Source: Psychrobacter nivimaris (lineage in GTDB: Bacteria > Pseudomonadota > Gammaproteobacteria > Pseudomonadales > Moraxellaceae). From it: 64,000 bases of DNA. A program made the translations under genes and the position numbers. Under the pieces are notes generated by a model, which saw nothing but the letters and a program-made list of their open reading frames with translations, had not been told where the DNA came from and did no database searches. This document shows, one piece after another, positions 36,804-45,815 of this stretch (positions are counted from its first letter, which is position 1; each line of letters starts with the position of its first letter). The stretch is taken from assembly GCF_009812035.1 (NCBI RefSeq), contig NZ_VZIZ01000007.1, positions 186,001 to 250,000 of the forward strand, given 5' to 3'.

Positions 36804-38021
36804 TTAAACGACCCCATCGGCTTTTAGTTTAGCAATCATCTCACTGTCATAACCTAAATCAGCAAGCGTACTATCAGTGTGTTCGCTTAACTGCGGTGGC
36901 GGCGTACGATAGCTGACTGGTGATGCGGATAACTTAATAGGGTTACCAAGTGCGCGTACTGGACTGCCTTGCTCGGTGAAATTAACAATCATATTCCTCG
37001 CTTGCGCTTGCGGCATGGCCAAGGCTTCAGCCACATTATGAATCGCGCCGCATGGAATACCTGCCTGATCTAAAACCTCTAGCCAATAGGTACGTGGTTG
37101 CTCAGAAAATTTCTTGCTCAGCGCACCGCACAGCAGTTCGCGATTGGCAACGCGTTGTGGATTGGTCGCAAAGCGCTCATCGGTATGCCAATCAACTGCG
37201 AGCACCTCACACAGTTTGGCAAACTGACTGTCATTACCACAGGCTAAAATAAAGTGCTGCTCACCCTCGCCAGCAAATACTTGATACGGCACGATATTAG
37301 GATGCTGATTGCCTAGCCTTGGCGGTATCTTATCTGAGGCCAAATGATTCATGCCGACATTGGCAAGCATGGCGAGTGCACTATCAAGCAATGCCACATC
37401 GACGTGTTGTCCAAGTCCAGTACGATGACGCGCCAATAGTGCCGCTTGTATGCCTATCGTCAGCTGCAAACCTGCAAACAAATCAACCACTGCCACACCA
37501 ACTTTGTGCGGCTCGCCATCGCTTGGACCCGTGATACTCATCAGCCCTGACAATCCTTGGATAATATAATCATAACCAGGCCGCGCAGCATCTGGTCCTG
37601 TCTGCCCAAACCCTGTCAATGACGCATAAATCAGACGCGGATTGTCTTGTTTTAAGCTGTCATAATCCAAGCCGTATTTTTTCAGACCACCGACTTTGAA
37701 GTTCTCAACCAAAATATCACTCTCAGCGATCAGCTGCTTAATGATGTCTTGCCCTGTCGGCGTAGTGATATCTACCGTCAGCGATTTTTTATTGCGGTTA
37801 ATCGTAGCGTAATAAGCAGAGGTGTCATCGCTGAATGTTGGCGGTGCCCAATGACGAGTCTCATCACCGATATGTGGACGCTCAACTTTGATAACTTCGG
37901 CACCAAGATCAGCAAGTACTTGTGTGCAAGAAGGGCCAGCAAGCACTCTCGATAAATCGAGCACCTTGATACCATGCAATGCGCCCTTTGGCATATTAGC
38001 CATATCAATCATATCTGTCAT
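36804..38021 (-). CDS. CaiB/BaiF-type CoA-transferase (probable glutarate CoA-transferase)
   Basis: A 405-residue family III CoA-transferase. The N-terminal signature is GIKVLDLSRVLAGPSCTQVLADLGAEVIKVERP, with the catalytic Asp in HVDVALLDSALAML about residue 185. Its convergent position behind an IclR gene and downstream of glutaryl-CoA dehydrogenase points to succinyl-CoA:glutarate CoA-transferase activity (human SUGCT-like), which would activate glutarate for the next step. AAGGGA precedes ATG 38021. It is separated from gcdH by a 196-bp spacer with a terminator, so it may have its own promoter. Substrate is inferred from context. Confidence 0.85.
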   Translation of the reverse strand: MTDMIDMANMPKGALHGIKVLDLSRVLAGPSCTQVLADLGAEVIKVERPHIGDETRHWAPPTFSDDTSAYYATINRNKKSLTVDITTPTGQDIIKQLIAESDILVENFKVGGLKKYGLDYDSLKQDNPRLIYASLTGFGQTGPDAARPGYDYIIQGLSGLMSITGPSDGEPHKVGVAVVDLFAGLQLTIGIQAALLARHRTGLGQHVDVALLDSALAMLANVGMNHLASDKIPPRLGNQHPNIVPYQVFAGEGEQHFILACGNDSQFAKLCEVLAVDWHTDERFATNPQRVANRELLCGALSKKFSEQPRTYWLEVLDQAGIPCGAIHNVAEALAMPQAQARNMIVNFTEQGSPVRALGNPIKLSASPVSYRTPPPQLSEHTDSTLADLGYDSEMIAKLKADGVV

Positions 38022-38118
38022 GAGATTCCCTTACTCTGTGGCGTATTCTTCGATTTTCTGATTAGAAAATTGTTATTCAGGATGTAATTACAAAGTAGTT
38101 AAATCATGAATAACAACT

Positions 38119-38176
38119 GAAAAACGTACGCTACTGTTAATGCTCTTTTGATAAAAAGCCAAGCAGTAACGTACGT
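38119..38176 (-). terminator. Rho-independent terminator after gcdH
   Basis: On the minus strand ACGTACGTTACTG and CAGTAGCGTACGT (13 pairs, one G-U) enclose a 27-nt loop and are followed by T5. Lies 42 bp past the gcdH stop. Confidence 0.75.
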
Positions 38177-38217
38177 CATAAAATACAGCTGTACCAAAAA
38201 TTATTAGCTAAAAACGC

Positions 38218-39402
38218 TTAAAAGAACGCTTGAATGCCTGTCTGTGCACGGCCTAGGATAAGCGCATGAATATCATGTGTACCCTCGTAAGTGTTGACGG
38301 CTTCCAAGTTCATCACGTGACGGATGATGTGGAACTCATCAGAGATACCGTTACCACCATGCATATCACGAGCGATACGAGCGATATCCAGTGCCTTACC
38401 GCAGTTATTACGTTTAATGAGTGAAATCATTTCAGGCGCTGCGTTGTCTTCATCCATCAGACGACCGACACGTAGCGCTGCTTGTAAGCCCAAGGTAATT
38501 TCTGTCTGCATATTGGCAAGCTTCAACTGCACGAGCTGCGTTGCCGCTAGCGGACGACCAAACTGCTTACGATCGAGCGTGTATTGACGGGCGGCTTTCC
38601 AGCAGAATTCAGCCGCACCCATCGAACCCCAAGCGATACCATAACGGGCTTTGTTCAAGCAGCCAAATGGTCCTTTTAGACCACGGATATCTGGGAAAGC
38701 ATTGGCTTCAGGAACGAATACTTTGTCCATGACTATCTCACCCGTAACTGACGCACGTAGTGAAAACTTGCCTTCGATTTTCGGCGCAGATAATCCTTTC
38801 ATACCTTTATCTAAAACAAAACCACGAATCTCTCCAGCATCATCTTTTGCCCAGACGACAAATACGTCTGCGATAGGACTGTTGGTGATCCACATTTTGT
38901 TACCCGTCAGCTCATAGCCGCCATCTACAGCGCGCGCACGAGTAGACATTGATGAAGGATCTGACCCTGAGTCTGGCTCAGTCAAACCAAAGCAGCCAAC
39001 ATACTCACCTGTGGCAAGTTTAGGCAAATAACGCTCTCTCTGCTCTTCAGTACCGTATGCATGGATAGGATGCATAACCAAGCTTGACTGTACGCTCATC
39101 GCTGAACGGTAGCCCGAATCAACGGCTTCCACTTCCTTGGCAATCAGACCATAGGCGACACTTGATAGACCAGCACAGCCATAACCTTCAATCGTGACGC
39201 CTAGCAGACCCATCTCACCCATTTGACGCATGATATTACGGTCAAAATTCTCGTTACGATTGGCCTCAATAATGCCAGGCATCAACTCTTTTTGAAAAAA
39301 CTGACGCGCGCTGTCGGTGACCATACGCTCTTCTTCAGTGAGCTGGTCACGTAGTAAAAAAGGATCTTCCCAATCAAAACGTGGGCTGGTAGATGTTGCC
39401 AT
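38218..39402 (-). CDS. gcdH: Glutaryl-CoA dehydrogenase
   Basis: A 394-residue flavoprotein that oxidises and decarboxylates glutaryl-CoA to crotonyl-CoA, the last dedicated step of lysine and glutarate breakdown. The acyl-CoA dehydrogenase pattern includes [19 protein letters not shown] and [19 protein letters not shown]. The catalytic Glu is in [22 protein letters not shown], as in known GcdH, and [19 protein letters not shown] is the GcdH-type N-terminus. ATG 39402 has a perfect AAGGAG site; a start eight codons upstream lacks one. Divergent from an IclR regulator. Confidence 0.95.
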   Translation of the reverse strand: MATSTSPRFDWEDPFLLRDQLTEEERMVTDSARQFFQKELMPGIIEANRNENFDRNIMRQMGEMGLLGVTIEGYGCAGLSSVAYGLIAKEVEAVDSGYRSAMSVQSSLVMHPIHAYGTEEQRERYLPKLATGEYVGCFGLTEPDSGSDPSSMSTRARAVDGGYELTGNKMWITNSPIADVFVVWAKDDAGEIRGFVLDKGMKGLSAPKIEGKFSLRASVTGEIVMDKVFVPEANAFPDIRGLKGPFGCLNKARYGIAWGSMGAAEFCWKAARQYTLDRKQFGRPLAATQLVQLKLANMQTEITLGLQAALRVGRLMDEDNAAPEMISLIKRNNCGKALDIARIARDMHGGNGISDEFHIIRHVMNLEAVNTYEGTHDIHALILGRAQTGIQAFF

Positions 39403-39496
39403 GTGGATCTCCTTGGTATCAGTCATCCTGACTGACGAATAGTGATTGATACATCATTTGGTCTAACAAGTCATTGACTTCATTATTCCGCTGTGC

Positions 39497-39509
39497 GAAA
39501 CTTAGTTTC
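39497..39509. promoter_or_regulatory. Dyad GAAAC-TTA-GTTTC between gcdH and iclR-type gene
   Basis: A perfect 5-3-5 inverted repeat, 95 bp upstream of gcdH and 70 bp upstream of the divergent IclR gene. The GAAAC...GTTTC shape resembles operators of the IclR-family regulator KdgR. Likely autoregulatory site. Confidence 0.5.
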
Positions 39510-39578
39510 ATAATTTAAAACCATTTAACCAAACTTTCGCTGCCCTGTAAACCTTTATCAAAAAAAGATGAGTATAAA

Positions 39579-40406
39579 ATGACAAAACCCTTATCAACAG
39601 CTACTCCGCTACTCGAACGTATGCATGCGACAATGAGTCAAAACAAGGAAGAGAATGACCGACAGTTTGTGACGGCACTGGGTCGTGGATTGGTCATACT
39701 GGCTGCCTTTGAACATGATGAGCAGCTCACCCATCAGCAATTGTGTCAGATGACAGATTTGCCAAAAGCGACCATTACCCGTCTTATCCACACATTGACT
39801 ATGCTGGGATTTTTGCGTACTAATGAGTACGGACAGTATCAATTGGGCAGTAGTGCAGTACGTCTCAGTGCTACCGCGTGGAGTCGCCACGACATGGTGG
39901 CAGCGGCTGAACCACTATTACGTCAGTTCGCTAGTGAGAATGAAGTATCGGTGAATTTGGCAACCGAAGTCGAAGGAGAAATGCGCTATCACGCCTGCTG
40001 CCGTAGCCCTGCTCGTCTATCGGTCAACTTACAGGTTGGCTCCGCTGTACCTATCGCACGCACTGCTATTGGACGCGCTTTTTATGCGGCAAGCTCGCAA
40101 GCGAGACAGGCGATCATCATTAATAATCTCCAAGAGAATTTATCTGTTGAGGAATTCAACCATGCACAAGATGCCCTAGCTAGCTCAGCAGAGCATTATG
40201 AAAAATACGGCTATACCGTGTCTGATGGGGAGTTTTCTACTGACATACTGGCAGTCGCGGTTGGGGTCTATGATGTCGCAACAGGACAATACGCGTATTC
40301 GCTGAATGCTAGTGTGCCAAGTGCCAACTGGGAAGCGGATGAGTATGCTGCGATGATAGTGCCTAAGTTGCAGGCATTAGCGGAGCAGATTGGTGGTGGG
40401 ATTTAA
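39579..40406 (+). CDS. IclR family transcriptional regulator (glutarate cluster)
   Basis: A 275-residue IclR regulator. The helix-turn-helix covers about residues 30-85 (ALGRGLVILAAFEHDEQLTHQQLCQMTDLPKATITRLIHTL). The effector-binding domain includes NLQVGSAVPIARTAIGRAFYAA and the GYTVSDGEFSTDILAVAVGVYD segment typical of PcaR/PobR relatives. It is divergent from gcdH and likely controls it in response to glutarate, glutaryl-CoA or a related acid. The N-terminus is longer than usual by about 20 residues, so the true start may be an internal Met (residue 15 or 19). Ribosome site weak. Confidence 0.85.
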   Translation: MTKPLSTATPLLERMHATMSQNKEENDRQFVTALGRGLVILAAFEHDEQLTHQQLCQMTDLPKATITRLIHTLTMLGFLRTNEYGQYQLGSSAVRLSATAWSRHDMVAAAEPLLRQFASENEVSVNLATEVEGEMRYHACCRSPARLSVNLQVGSAVPIARTAIGRAFYAASSQARQAIIINNLQENLSVEEFNHAQDALASSAEHYEKYGYTVSDGEFSTDILAVAVGVYDVATGQYAYSLNASVPSANWEADEYAAMIVPKLQALAEQIGGGI

Positions 40407-40479
40407 AGCAGTAATATGGTGAAGATATAAGCCTTCTAGCCAGTCATAATTTTTCTATTGATATAGACTAAAGGACTGG

Positions 40480-41475
40480 TTAATTGGCTGGCTCTTTAGC
40501 GTCCAACACCCACACCACATCATGCCCGACAAAATAAGTATGATGGTCCGCCACTTCTATGTTATAGACGTAGTCTTCATAAGGATTGGGGCAGACATCG
40601 TTATAGCGTCGCATCTGCTCGTGAATACTACCCTCTAACAATCCTGTTGCATTACCATATCTTTCAATGTTATTAAGAACTATCTTATGTCTACCTAAGT
40701 TAATTATCTTATTTTCTCTTACTATTTTACCCTCATGCACTAAAGGTGAGTTTGCAAACTCAATAAAGCTTTCAGAGGAGTGTGTATATAAACCACCCAT
40801 GTCTTGATCTAGTCTAGTATTTAAAGTTTTATAAAGATCAGGGTCTATAATAAAGGGTGCCTTTTCATTAATAAGCAACTTGGCATCGGAAGTTTGCATA
40901 TTGACGGTTTTGATTTCTTCTTTGAACGCTTCTTCTGTATTGGCTAAACTAACAAACTCGTAGCCATCATCCGTAAATCTCACAAACTGAACCAGACCAT
41001 CTGTCTCCCATAAGTCATGTTCCTCAATACTTTGAGTATACGCTGTACCTTCAGGGAAGTTCGGTAAGGTGCGTACAGGGATAAACGAATAATCATCAAG
41101 CGCAATCGTATCAACATGAGCAGACGTTAGATATCCAGCTGGCAAGTGCTCTGCCGATAGCCATTCACCTTTCGTATCTTCAGGCTGGCGAGTTACCCAA
41201 AATGGGTGGTTACTGGTACATAAGATATAGTTTCTACCTTTTTTACCTTGTTTGGCTACCGTTTCGTTAAAGTATTCAACTTTAAAGATTCTTTCCTTTT
41301 TCGGAGATGTAAACGTACTTATGACAGGCTTATATTCTATATCACCAATGCCACTTTCAGGCTTGGAGAGCACAGGCTTTGATAAAATTAAGTCACCTAC
41401 TTTAATATCTTGAATTGGCACTAGACCTTTATCCGTATGGACGAGCGTTCCCGCTACAAATCCTTTGTTGTTCAT
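40480..41475 (-). CDS. Free-standing Hint-domain protein 1, catalytic residues lost
   Basis: A 331-residue protein with a hedgehog/intein (Hint) fold and nothing else. Block A is GFVAGTLVHTDKGLVPIQDIKVGDLILSKP split over residues 5-34, block B is LCTSNHPFWV near residue 90, and the C-terminal blocks are VYNIEVADHHTYFVGHDVVWVLDA. In active Hint domains the first residue is Cys (CFVAGT) and the domain ends in His-Asn; here these are Gly5 and Leu-Asp-Ala. Between them is a non-conserved insert of about 200 residues. Hint domains usually sit inside secreted toxins. No signal peptide or toxin domain is visible. AAAGGA before ATG. It is 35 bp after its paralogue. Confidence 0.7.
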   Translation of the reverse strand: MNNKGFVAGTLVHTDKGLVPIQDIKVGDLILSKPVLSKPESGIGDIEYKPVISTFTSPKKERIFKVEYFNETVAKQGKKGRNYILCTSNHPFWVTRQPEDTKGEWLSAEHLPAGYLTSAHVDTIALDDYSFIPVRTLPNFPEGTAYTQSIEEHDLWETDGLVQFVRFTDDGYEFVSLANTEEAFKEEIKTVNMQTSDAKLLINEKAPFIIDPDLYKTLNTRLDQDMGGLYTHSSESFIEFANSPLVHEGKIVRENKIINLGRHKIVLNNIERYGNATGLLEGSIHEQMRRYNDVCPNPYEDYVYNIEVADHHTYFVGHDVVWVLDAKEPAN

Positions 41476-41510
41476 GTACTTTCCTTTTACTGTTTTTATT
41501 ATTGATGCAA

Positions 41511-42362
41511 TTAGTTATTTGAACTGGCGTCATGCACCCATAGTCCTGCTCGACCAATGAAGTAGGTATGGTTGTCTACCACCTCAAAATTATAGACAGT
41601 TGCCTGATATAAAATATGTTCACCTTGCGCGTTGGTCAATTGATTGAACATACGCATGGTGCCTCCATTATCTTCAATATGTTGACCCAAATAGCCTTTC
41701 TCCTGATAAAAGCTAATGTCATTAACATATCCCATACCCTTATATTCTACTTCGCTGTAGTCGAGCATGTGCGCTTCGGCATCTTGCACATAATCATCGT
41801 AGTAGTCTTCATGATAATGCTTTTGATACCAAAAATAGTTTGGATTACTCTCCAAATCTTCATGAGCGATTTGATAGGTAGGTTGCACACGCTCAACGGT
41901 ATACATTACGCCATCGGTATTCACAGCAATCTCATACTGTTGTAGTTCGTCCACACGTTTAAAGTAAGGCTGATCATAGAACTCAATATCTTCCTGTGGA
42001 TTTTCCATGGCACCGACTACCCAAACAGGGTGATTGGGCGTCGCTAGAAAACTACTAAAGCGGCTAGCTGATTGGATTTTTTCATCAGCAAGCAAATAGT
42101 TTTGAATATCAAAATTTTCATCACCTGGTTTTAATCTATAAGGTGAAGTATGATTTCTCTCTAAACGCACGATCCATACCGCTTTGTCTTCATGCACAAA
42201 GGTCTTGACCACAGGCTTATACTCTATGTCACCACTACCATCTTCAGGCTTGGAGAGTACAGGCTTTGATAAAACTAAGTCGCCCACTTTGACATCCTGA
42301 ATCGGTACTAAGCCTTTATCCGTATGAATAAGGGTACCTGCCACGAATCCTGTGTTATTCAT
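41511..42362 (-). CDS. Free-standing Hint-domain protein 2, catalytic residues lost
   Basis: A 283-residue paralogue of the next gene. The first 50 residues are almost identical (GFVAGTLIHTDKGLVPIQDV; VGDLVLSKPVLSKPEDG), block B is FLATPNHPVWVV, and the end is VYNFEVVDNHTYFIGRAGLWVHDAS. The Cys nucleophile is again Gly5, and the usual terminal VHN is VHD. The central part (about residues 100-250; acidic, Tyr-rich, HYHEDYYDDYVQDAEAHML) is unrelated to that of the paralogue, so ends are conserved and centres diverge. AAAGGA precedes ATG 42362. It starts 3 bp after the stop of an RtcR-like fragment. Function unknown. Confidence 0.7.
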   Translation of the reverse strand: MNNTGFVAGTLIHTDKGLVPIQDVKVGDLVLSKPVLSKPEDGSGDIEYKPVVKTFVHEDKAVWIVRLERNHTSPYRLKPGDENFDIQNYLLADEKIQSASRFSSFLATPNHPVWVVGAMENPQEDIEFYDQPYFKRVDELQQYEIAVNTDGVMYTVERVQPTYQIAHEDLESNPNYFWYQKHYHEDYYDDYVQDAEAHMLDYSEVEYKGMGYVNDISFYQEKGYLGQHIEDNGGTMRMFNQLTNAQGEHILYQATVYNFEVVDNHTYFIGRAGLWVHDASSNN

Positions 42363-42365
42363 GTC

Positions 42366-42641
42366 TTATCCTTTTTGATCTTGTCGTTTTAACCCATCAA
42401 ACCTCAGTCCAAACTTTAGCAGATACTTACGCAGTCGGTCGCTGTCGTTATTGCTTTTTAGCTGATTTCTAGAGTTGGCATACAGATAGCGCCCTGCTGG
42501 CGCTTGGTTTCTATGATTAATACAAATCTCAATCACACATGCCAATTGCACCGCATCAAATGGATCAATAGTTGTCAGCATGTCTTCATCGAAATATCTT
42601 CTTAAAATATTATGGCTACCCTGCTCGATGGTTTTCGCTAT
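42366..42641 (-). pseudogene. RtcR-like sigma-54 activator, C-terminal remnant
   Basis: An open frame of 91 codons from just after a TAG (42644-42642) reads IEQGSHNILRRYFDEDMLTT, then DPFDAVQLACVIEICI, AGRYLYANSRNQ and NNDSDRLRKYLLKFGLRF. The pattern (FDxVQL, AGRxLFxxSR, NDxDRLRKYLxxFGL) is what I recall for the C-terminal DNA-binding end of RtcR, the sigma-54-dependent activator of RNA-repair (rtcBA) operons. The AAA+ and sensor domains are absent and the frame upstream is closed, so this is a truncated gene. A 71-codon frame from ATG 42581 could still be translated. It sits 3 bp before the Hint pair. Confidence 0.6.
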
Positions 42642-42849
42642 CTAAAGTAGCATATGAGCTATTTTTAATCACTTTATTGCATATACTGTCATTACTTGTT
42701 TGTGCAACCGAACTAACGCAGCTCCTAACGAAAGTGATTCTGACCAAACTGTTACCCATTGATACCGACGTAATGACGTCATGCGTGTATGATGTACGCG
42801 ACAAATGTAAGCATCTTATCTATATCAATCATTACTATTGAGCCTCGCT

Positions 42850-44664
42850 ATGCCTGAATCTCGTACCAATCTAAACCCTGAACCAAAAACCAGCTCGCCG
42901 TATTTTATCGGATTATTACTTCGCTATAGTACGTTTGGCGCGGCGATTTTAATTCTATTAGCGGGTTTATTGTTGGTAAGTTGGTGGCTGATTGTAATCG
43001 GTGGTTTGGCTGTGGCGCTTGGTATTTATGATTTGATTCAGTCCAAGCACGCGATATTGAGCAACTACCCTGTCGCTGGACATATTCGCTATGTATTGGA
43101 AGATTTCCGTCCTGAGATTCGCCAGTACTTGCTTGAGGACGATAAAGAACAAGTACCGTTCTCACGTCAGCAGCGTGCGCTAGTCTATCAACGTGCTAAG
43201 AACGTCAGTGACACCAATGCCTTTGGTACGTTGGATAATCTATATACTCATGGCAAAGAGTGGTTTTTGCAATCCACCATCAGTGCACCACTAGAGAACA
43301 AAGATTTTCGTATCATGGTCGGCGGTGAGCGTTGTCAGCAGCCGCACGATATGTCGGTATTCAATATCTCCGCGATGAGCTTTGGCAGCCTGTCAGCCAA
43401 CGCCATCATGGCGCTCAATCAAGGCGCAAAACTCGGCGGCTTTACTCATGACACGGGCGAAGGCGCTATCAGCCCCTATCATCGCAAGTTCGGTGGTGAT
43501 TTGATTTGGGAGTTGGGTACGGGTTATTTTGGTTGCCGCGATAATGATGGTAACTTTGATCCACAGTCTTTTGCCGAAAAAGCCATTGATCCACAAGTTA
43601 AAATGATCGAAATCAAGCTGTCACAAGGCGCTAAGCCTGGTAAAGGTGGCGTCCTACCCTCTAGCAAAATCACGCAAGAGATTGCGGATACTCGTCAAGT
43701 ACCTACGGGTCAAGATTGCATCTCACCCTCCTCGCACACTGCATTTAGTACACCGCGCGAGCTTGTCGCCTTTTGGCAACAGCTACGTGACTTATCTGGC
43801 GGCAAGCCTGTTGGTTTTAAACTATGCGTGGGTCAACCTTGGCAGTTTATGGCAATTGTCAAAGCCATGATCGAGACGGATAACTATCCTGATTTTATCG
43901 TTATCGATGGTGCTGAAGGCGGCACAGGTGCAGCGCCCGTCGAGTTTATGGACAATGTCGGCATGCCAATGGTCGAAGGGTTTTTGCTGGTACATAATAC
44001 CTTGGTCGGTGCAGGTATTCGTGACAAAATTAAGCTTGGTGTTAGTGGAAAAATCGTATCAGGCTTTGATATCGCGCGCATGATTGCGCTAGGTGCCGAT
44101 TGGTGTAACTCAGCACGTGGCTTTATGTTTGCAGTCGGCTGCATTCAGTCGCGCTCTTGTCATACCAACACTTGCCCGACAGGTGTGGCAACTCAAGACC
44201 CTTACCGTCAAAAGGCGCTCGACGTCCCTAGTAAGGCTGAGCGTGTTGCAAGTTTCCACAAAAACACGCTAAAATCGCTTGCCAGTATCGTAGGCGCGGT
44301 CGGTTTACAGCATCCTAGCCAATTACAGCCGTATCATATCGCACGCCGCTTAGACGATGGGCAGATTAAGCTATTGTCCAAGTTTTTCTATTTTGCTGAT
44401 AAAGGTGCGCTGCTAGATCATAGCGCCCGTGCCGACGTATTTAACCAGATGTGGGTCATGGCAAGCCCTGATAGCTTCTTAGCCAACAACGATGCGCTCA
44501 TTGCTTATAACAAGGACTCACGCGATAAGGGCAAAGAGACTGGCGCACCAACAGAACACAGCGCTGGATATAATTCTGAGCACTTGACCAATCTCACCGA
44601 TGGTGGACGATTAATTGGTAATGTGAATAATACAATCCGCGACTTCCCGCCTGCTAGCGACTGA
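42850..44664 (+). CDS. FMN-binding glutamate synthase family protein
   Basis: A 604-residue protein with two N-terminal membrane segments (about residues 20-65) and a GltB-like FMN barrel. The barrel holds FNISAMSFGSLSANAIMALN, IEIKLSQGAKPGKGGVLP, VIDGAEGGTGAAPVEFMD and CIQSRSCHTNTCPTGVATQ, with Cys residues matching the 3Fe-4S site of glutamate synthase. It lacks the glutaminase domain, so it is not classical GOGAT. Stand-alone members are widespread and poorly characterised; glutamate synthase activity should not be assumed. The ATG at 42850 is preferred over the TTG four codons before (GAG upstream). Single gene. Confidence 0.88.
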   Translation: MPESRTNLNPEPKTSSPYFIGLLLRYSTFGAAILILLAGLLLVSWWLIVIGGLAVALGIYDLIQSKHAILSNYPVAGHIRYVLEDFRPEIRQYLLEDDKEQVPFSRQQRALVYQRAKNVSDTNAFGTLDNLYTHGKEWFLQSTISAPLENKDFRIMVGGERCQQPHDMSVFNISAMSFGSLSANAIMALNQGAKLGGFTHDTGEGAISPYHRKFGGDLIWELGTGYFGCRDNDGNFDPQSFAEKAIDPQVKMIEIKLSQGAKPGKGGVLPSSKITQEIADTRQVPTGQDCISPSSHTAFSTPRELVAFWQQLRDLSGGKPVGFKLCVGQPWQFMAIVKAMIETDNYPDFIVIDGAEGGTGAAPVEFMDNVGMPMVEGFLLVHNTLVGAGIRDKIKLGVSGKIVSGFDIARMIALGADWCNSARGFMFAVGCIQSRSCHTNTCPTGVATQDPYRQKALDVPSKAERVASFHKNTLKSLASIVGAVGLQHPSQLQPYHIARRLDDGQIKLLSKFFYFADKGALLDHSARADVFNQMWVMASPDSFLANNDALIAYNKDSRDKGKETGAPTEHSAGYNSEHLTNLTDGGRLIGNVNNTIRDFPPASD

Positions 44665-44769
44665 ATCAGCGCCTAAATCGTTGTACTTAAAAGGTAGTGA
44701 TGTAAGTGTAATTAAGCAGTAGATAGCAACCAAACTTAAATAATTTATACATTAAAAGACGCGTGATTG

Positions 44770-45582
44770 ATGCCAAGTTCTATTTTTACCTTATCCCTAT
44801 CAATGATAGTGCTTGCGCTAGGCCTGAGCGCTTGCCAGCAGACAAATACCAATGCGACTAGTAGCGATACCGATAGCTGGTCATGTCAGACTAAAGACAC
44901 GCCCTTTGCTTATAGTGTTTGCCGTGTCGATGCTACCGCGTTAGCGAGCGAGCGTTATTCATTACAACTGTTTTGGCAATCCTCTGATAAAAATGAGCCT
45001 CTGCTGACCTTTGATGCGTTATTGGCCACATTACCGAATCATGAGACCCTCAAATTTGCGATGAATGCAGGCATGTATAATGAAAACTATGCGCCGATTG
45101 GCTATACCGTCATCGAAGGCAAAGAACTCAAATCGCTAAATGTAAGAGAAGGTGGCGGTAATTTTCATCTATTACCTAATGGGGTTATGTGGTGGGACCA
45201 AGCTGGCAACGTGCAAATCACCGAAAGTAATGCGTTAAATGAGCAGCTAAACAATGGTGATGTGCAGCCTTGGTATGCGACGCAATCGGGCCCTATGCTG
45301 GTCATCAATGACGAGATACACCCACAGTTCAACCCCAATAGCAGCTCAATCAAACTGCGTAATGGTGCAGGCGTTTGCCGTGATGGCAGTATACAGCTCG
45401 TTAATAGCGATGAGCCTGTGACTTTTTATCAGTTTGCAGAGCTATTTAAGGATGAACTGGGTTGTTCAAACGCGCTGTTTTTAGACGGTGGTATTGCCTC
45501 AGCATTGTATGCGCCTAGTATCGATAAGCAGGATAAAAAAGAGATGGGCGTCATGATTGGATTGGTTGAAAATAAAGATTAA
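44770..45582 (+). CDS. Phosphodiester glycosidase family (DUF2233) lipoprotein
   Basis: A 270-residue predicted lipoprotein: signal MPSSIFTLSLSMIVLALGLSACQQ with lipobox LSAC (Cys about 22). The rest is a DUF2233 / NAGPA-like phosphodiester glycosidase domain, shown by MNAGMYNENYAPIGYTVIEGKELKSLN, SGPMLVINDEIHPQFN, RNGAGVCRDGSIQLV and the terminal FLDGGIASALYAP. The family removes sugar-phosphodiester caps in eukaryotes; the bacterial substrate is unknown. It follows the FMN protein by 105 bp, is read in the same direction, and ends at a bidirectional terminator. Confidence 0.85.
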   Translation: MPSSIFTLSLSMIVLALGLSACQQTNTNATSSDTDSWSCQTKDTPFAYSVCRVDATALASERYSLQLFWQSSDKNEPLLTFDALLATLPNHETLKFAMNAGMYNENYAPIGYTVIEGKELKSLNVREGGGNFHLLPNGVMWWDQAGNVQITESNALNEQLNNGDVQPWYATQSGPMLVINDEIHPQFNPNSSSIKLRNGAGVCRDGSIQLVNSDEPVTFYQFAELFKDELGCSNALFLDGGIASALYAPSIDKQDKKEMGVMIGLVENKD

Positions 45583-45633
45583 TACGTCTTTATATCTTTA
45601 GGTTAATCTCTTTCTTCTCATAGTATGTTGTAT

Positions 45634-45676
45634 AAAAAAGCACTTAGCGTGATTATTCCATGCTAAGTGCTTTTTT
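45634..45676. terminator. Rho-independent terminator
   Basis: AAAAAGCACTTAGC - 13-nt loop - GCTAAGTGCTTTTTT, 52 bp after the DUF2233 gene. Confidence 0.9.
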
Positions 45677-45721
45677 ATAAACATTTATTTTGAATATTAT
45701 AGTCAAAGAACTCTAAAATGG

Positions 45722-45806
45722 GTACAAGGCAGCCGACTGTAGATTGTACAATTAGTACATCTAAGGAGGATAACGCCGTAGCGGTTTAGTAGTTCACCGA
45801 CTATAT
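45722..45806. other. Structured intergenic block of unknown function
   Basis: An 85-bp stretch rich in short dyads: AGATTGTAC-AATTA-GTACATCT (45741-45762), CGCCGTAGCG, and CGGT...ACCG around 45782-45799. An AAGGAGGATAAC stretch looks like a ribosome site but no ORF follows. It lies between the terminator and the hmp stop. It looks like an intergenic repeat or small RNA, but only one copy is in this window. Confidence 0.35.
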
Positions 45807-45815
45807 GTTAAAAAC

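Noticed and set aside
42572..42841. 89-codon frame on the + strand before the FMN protein
   Set aside because: Overlaps the RtcR-like fragment antisense; no ribosome site or recognisable pattern.
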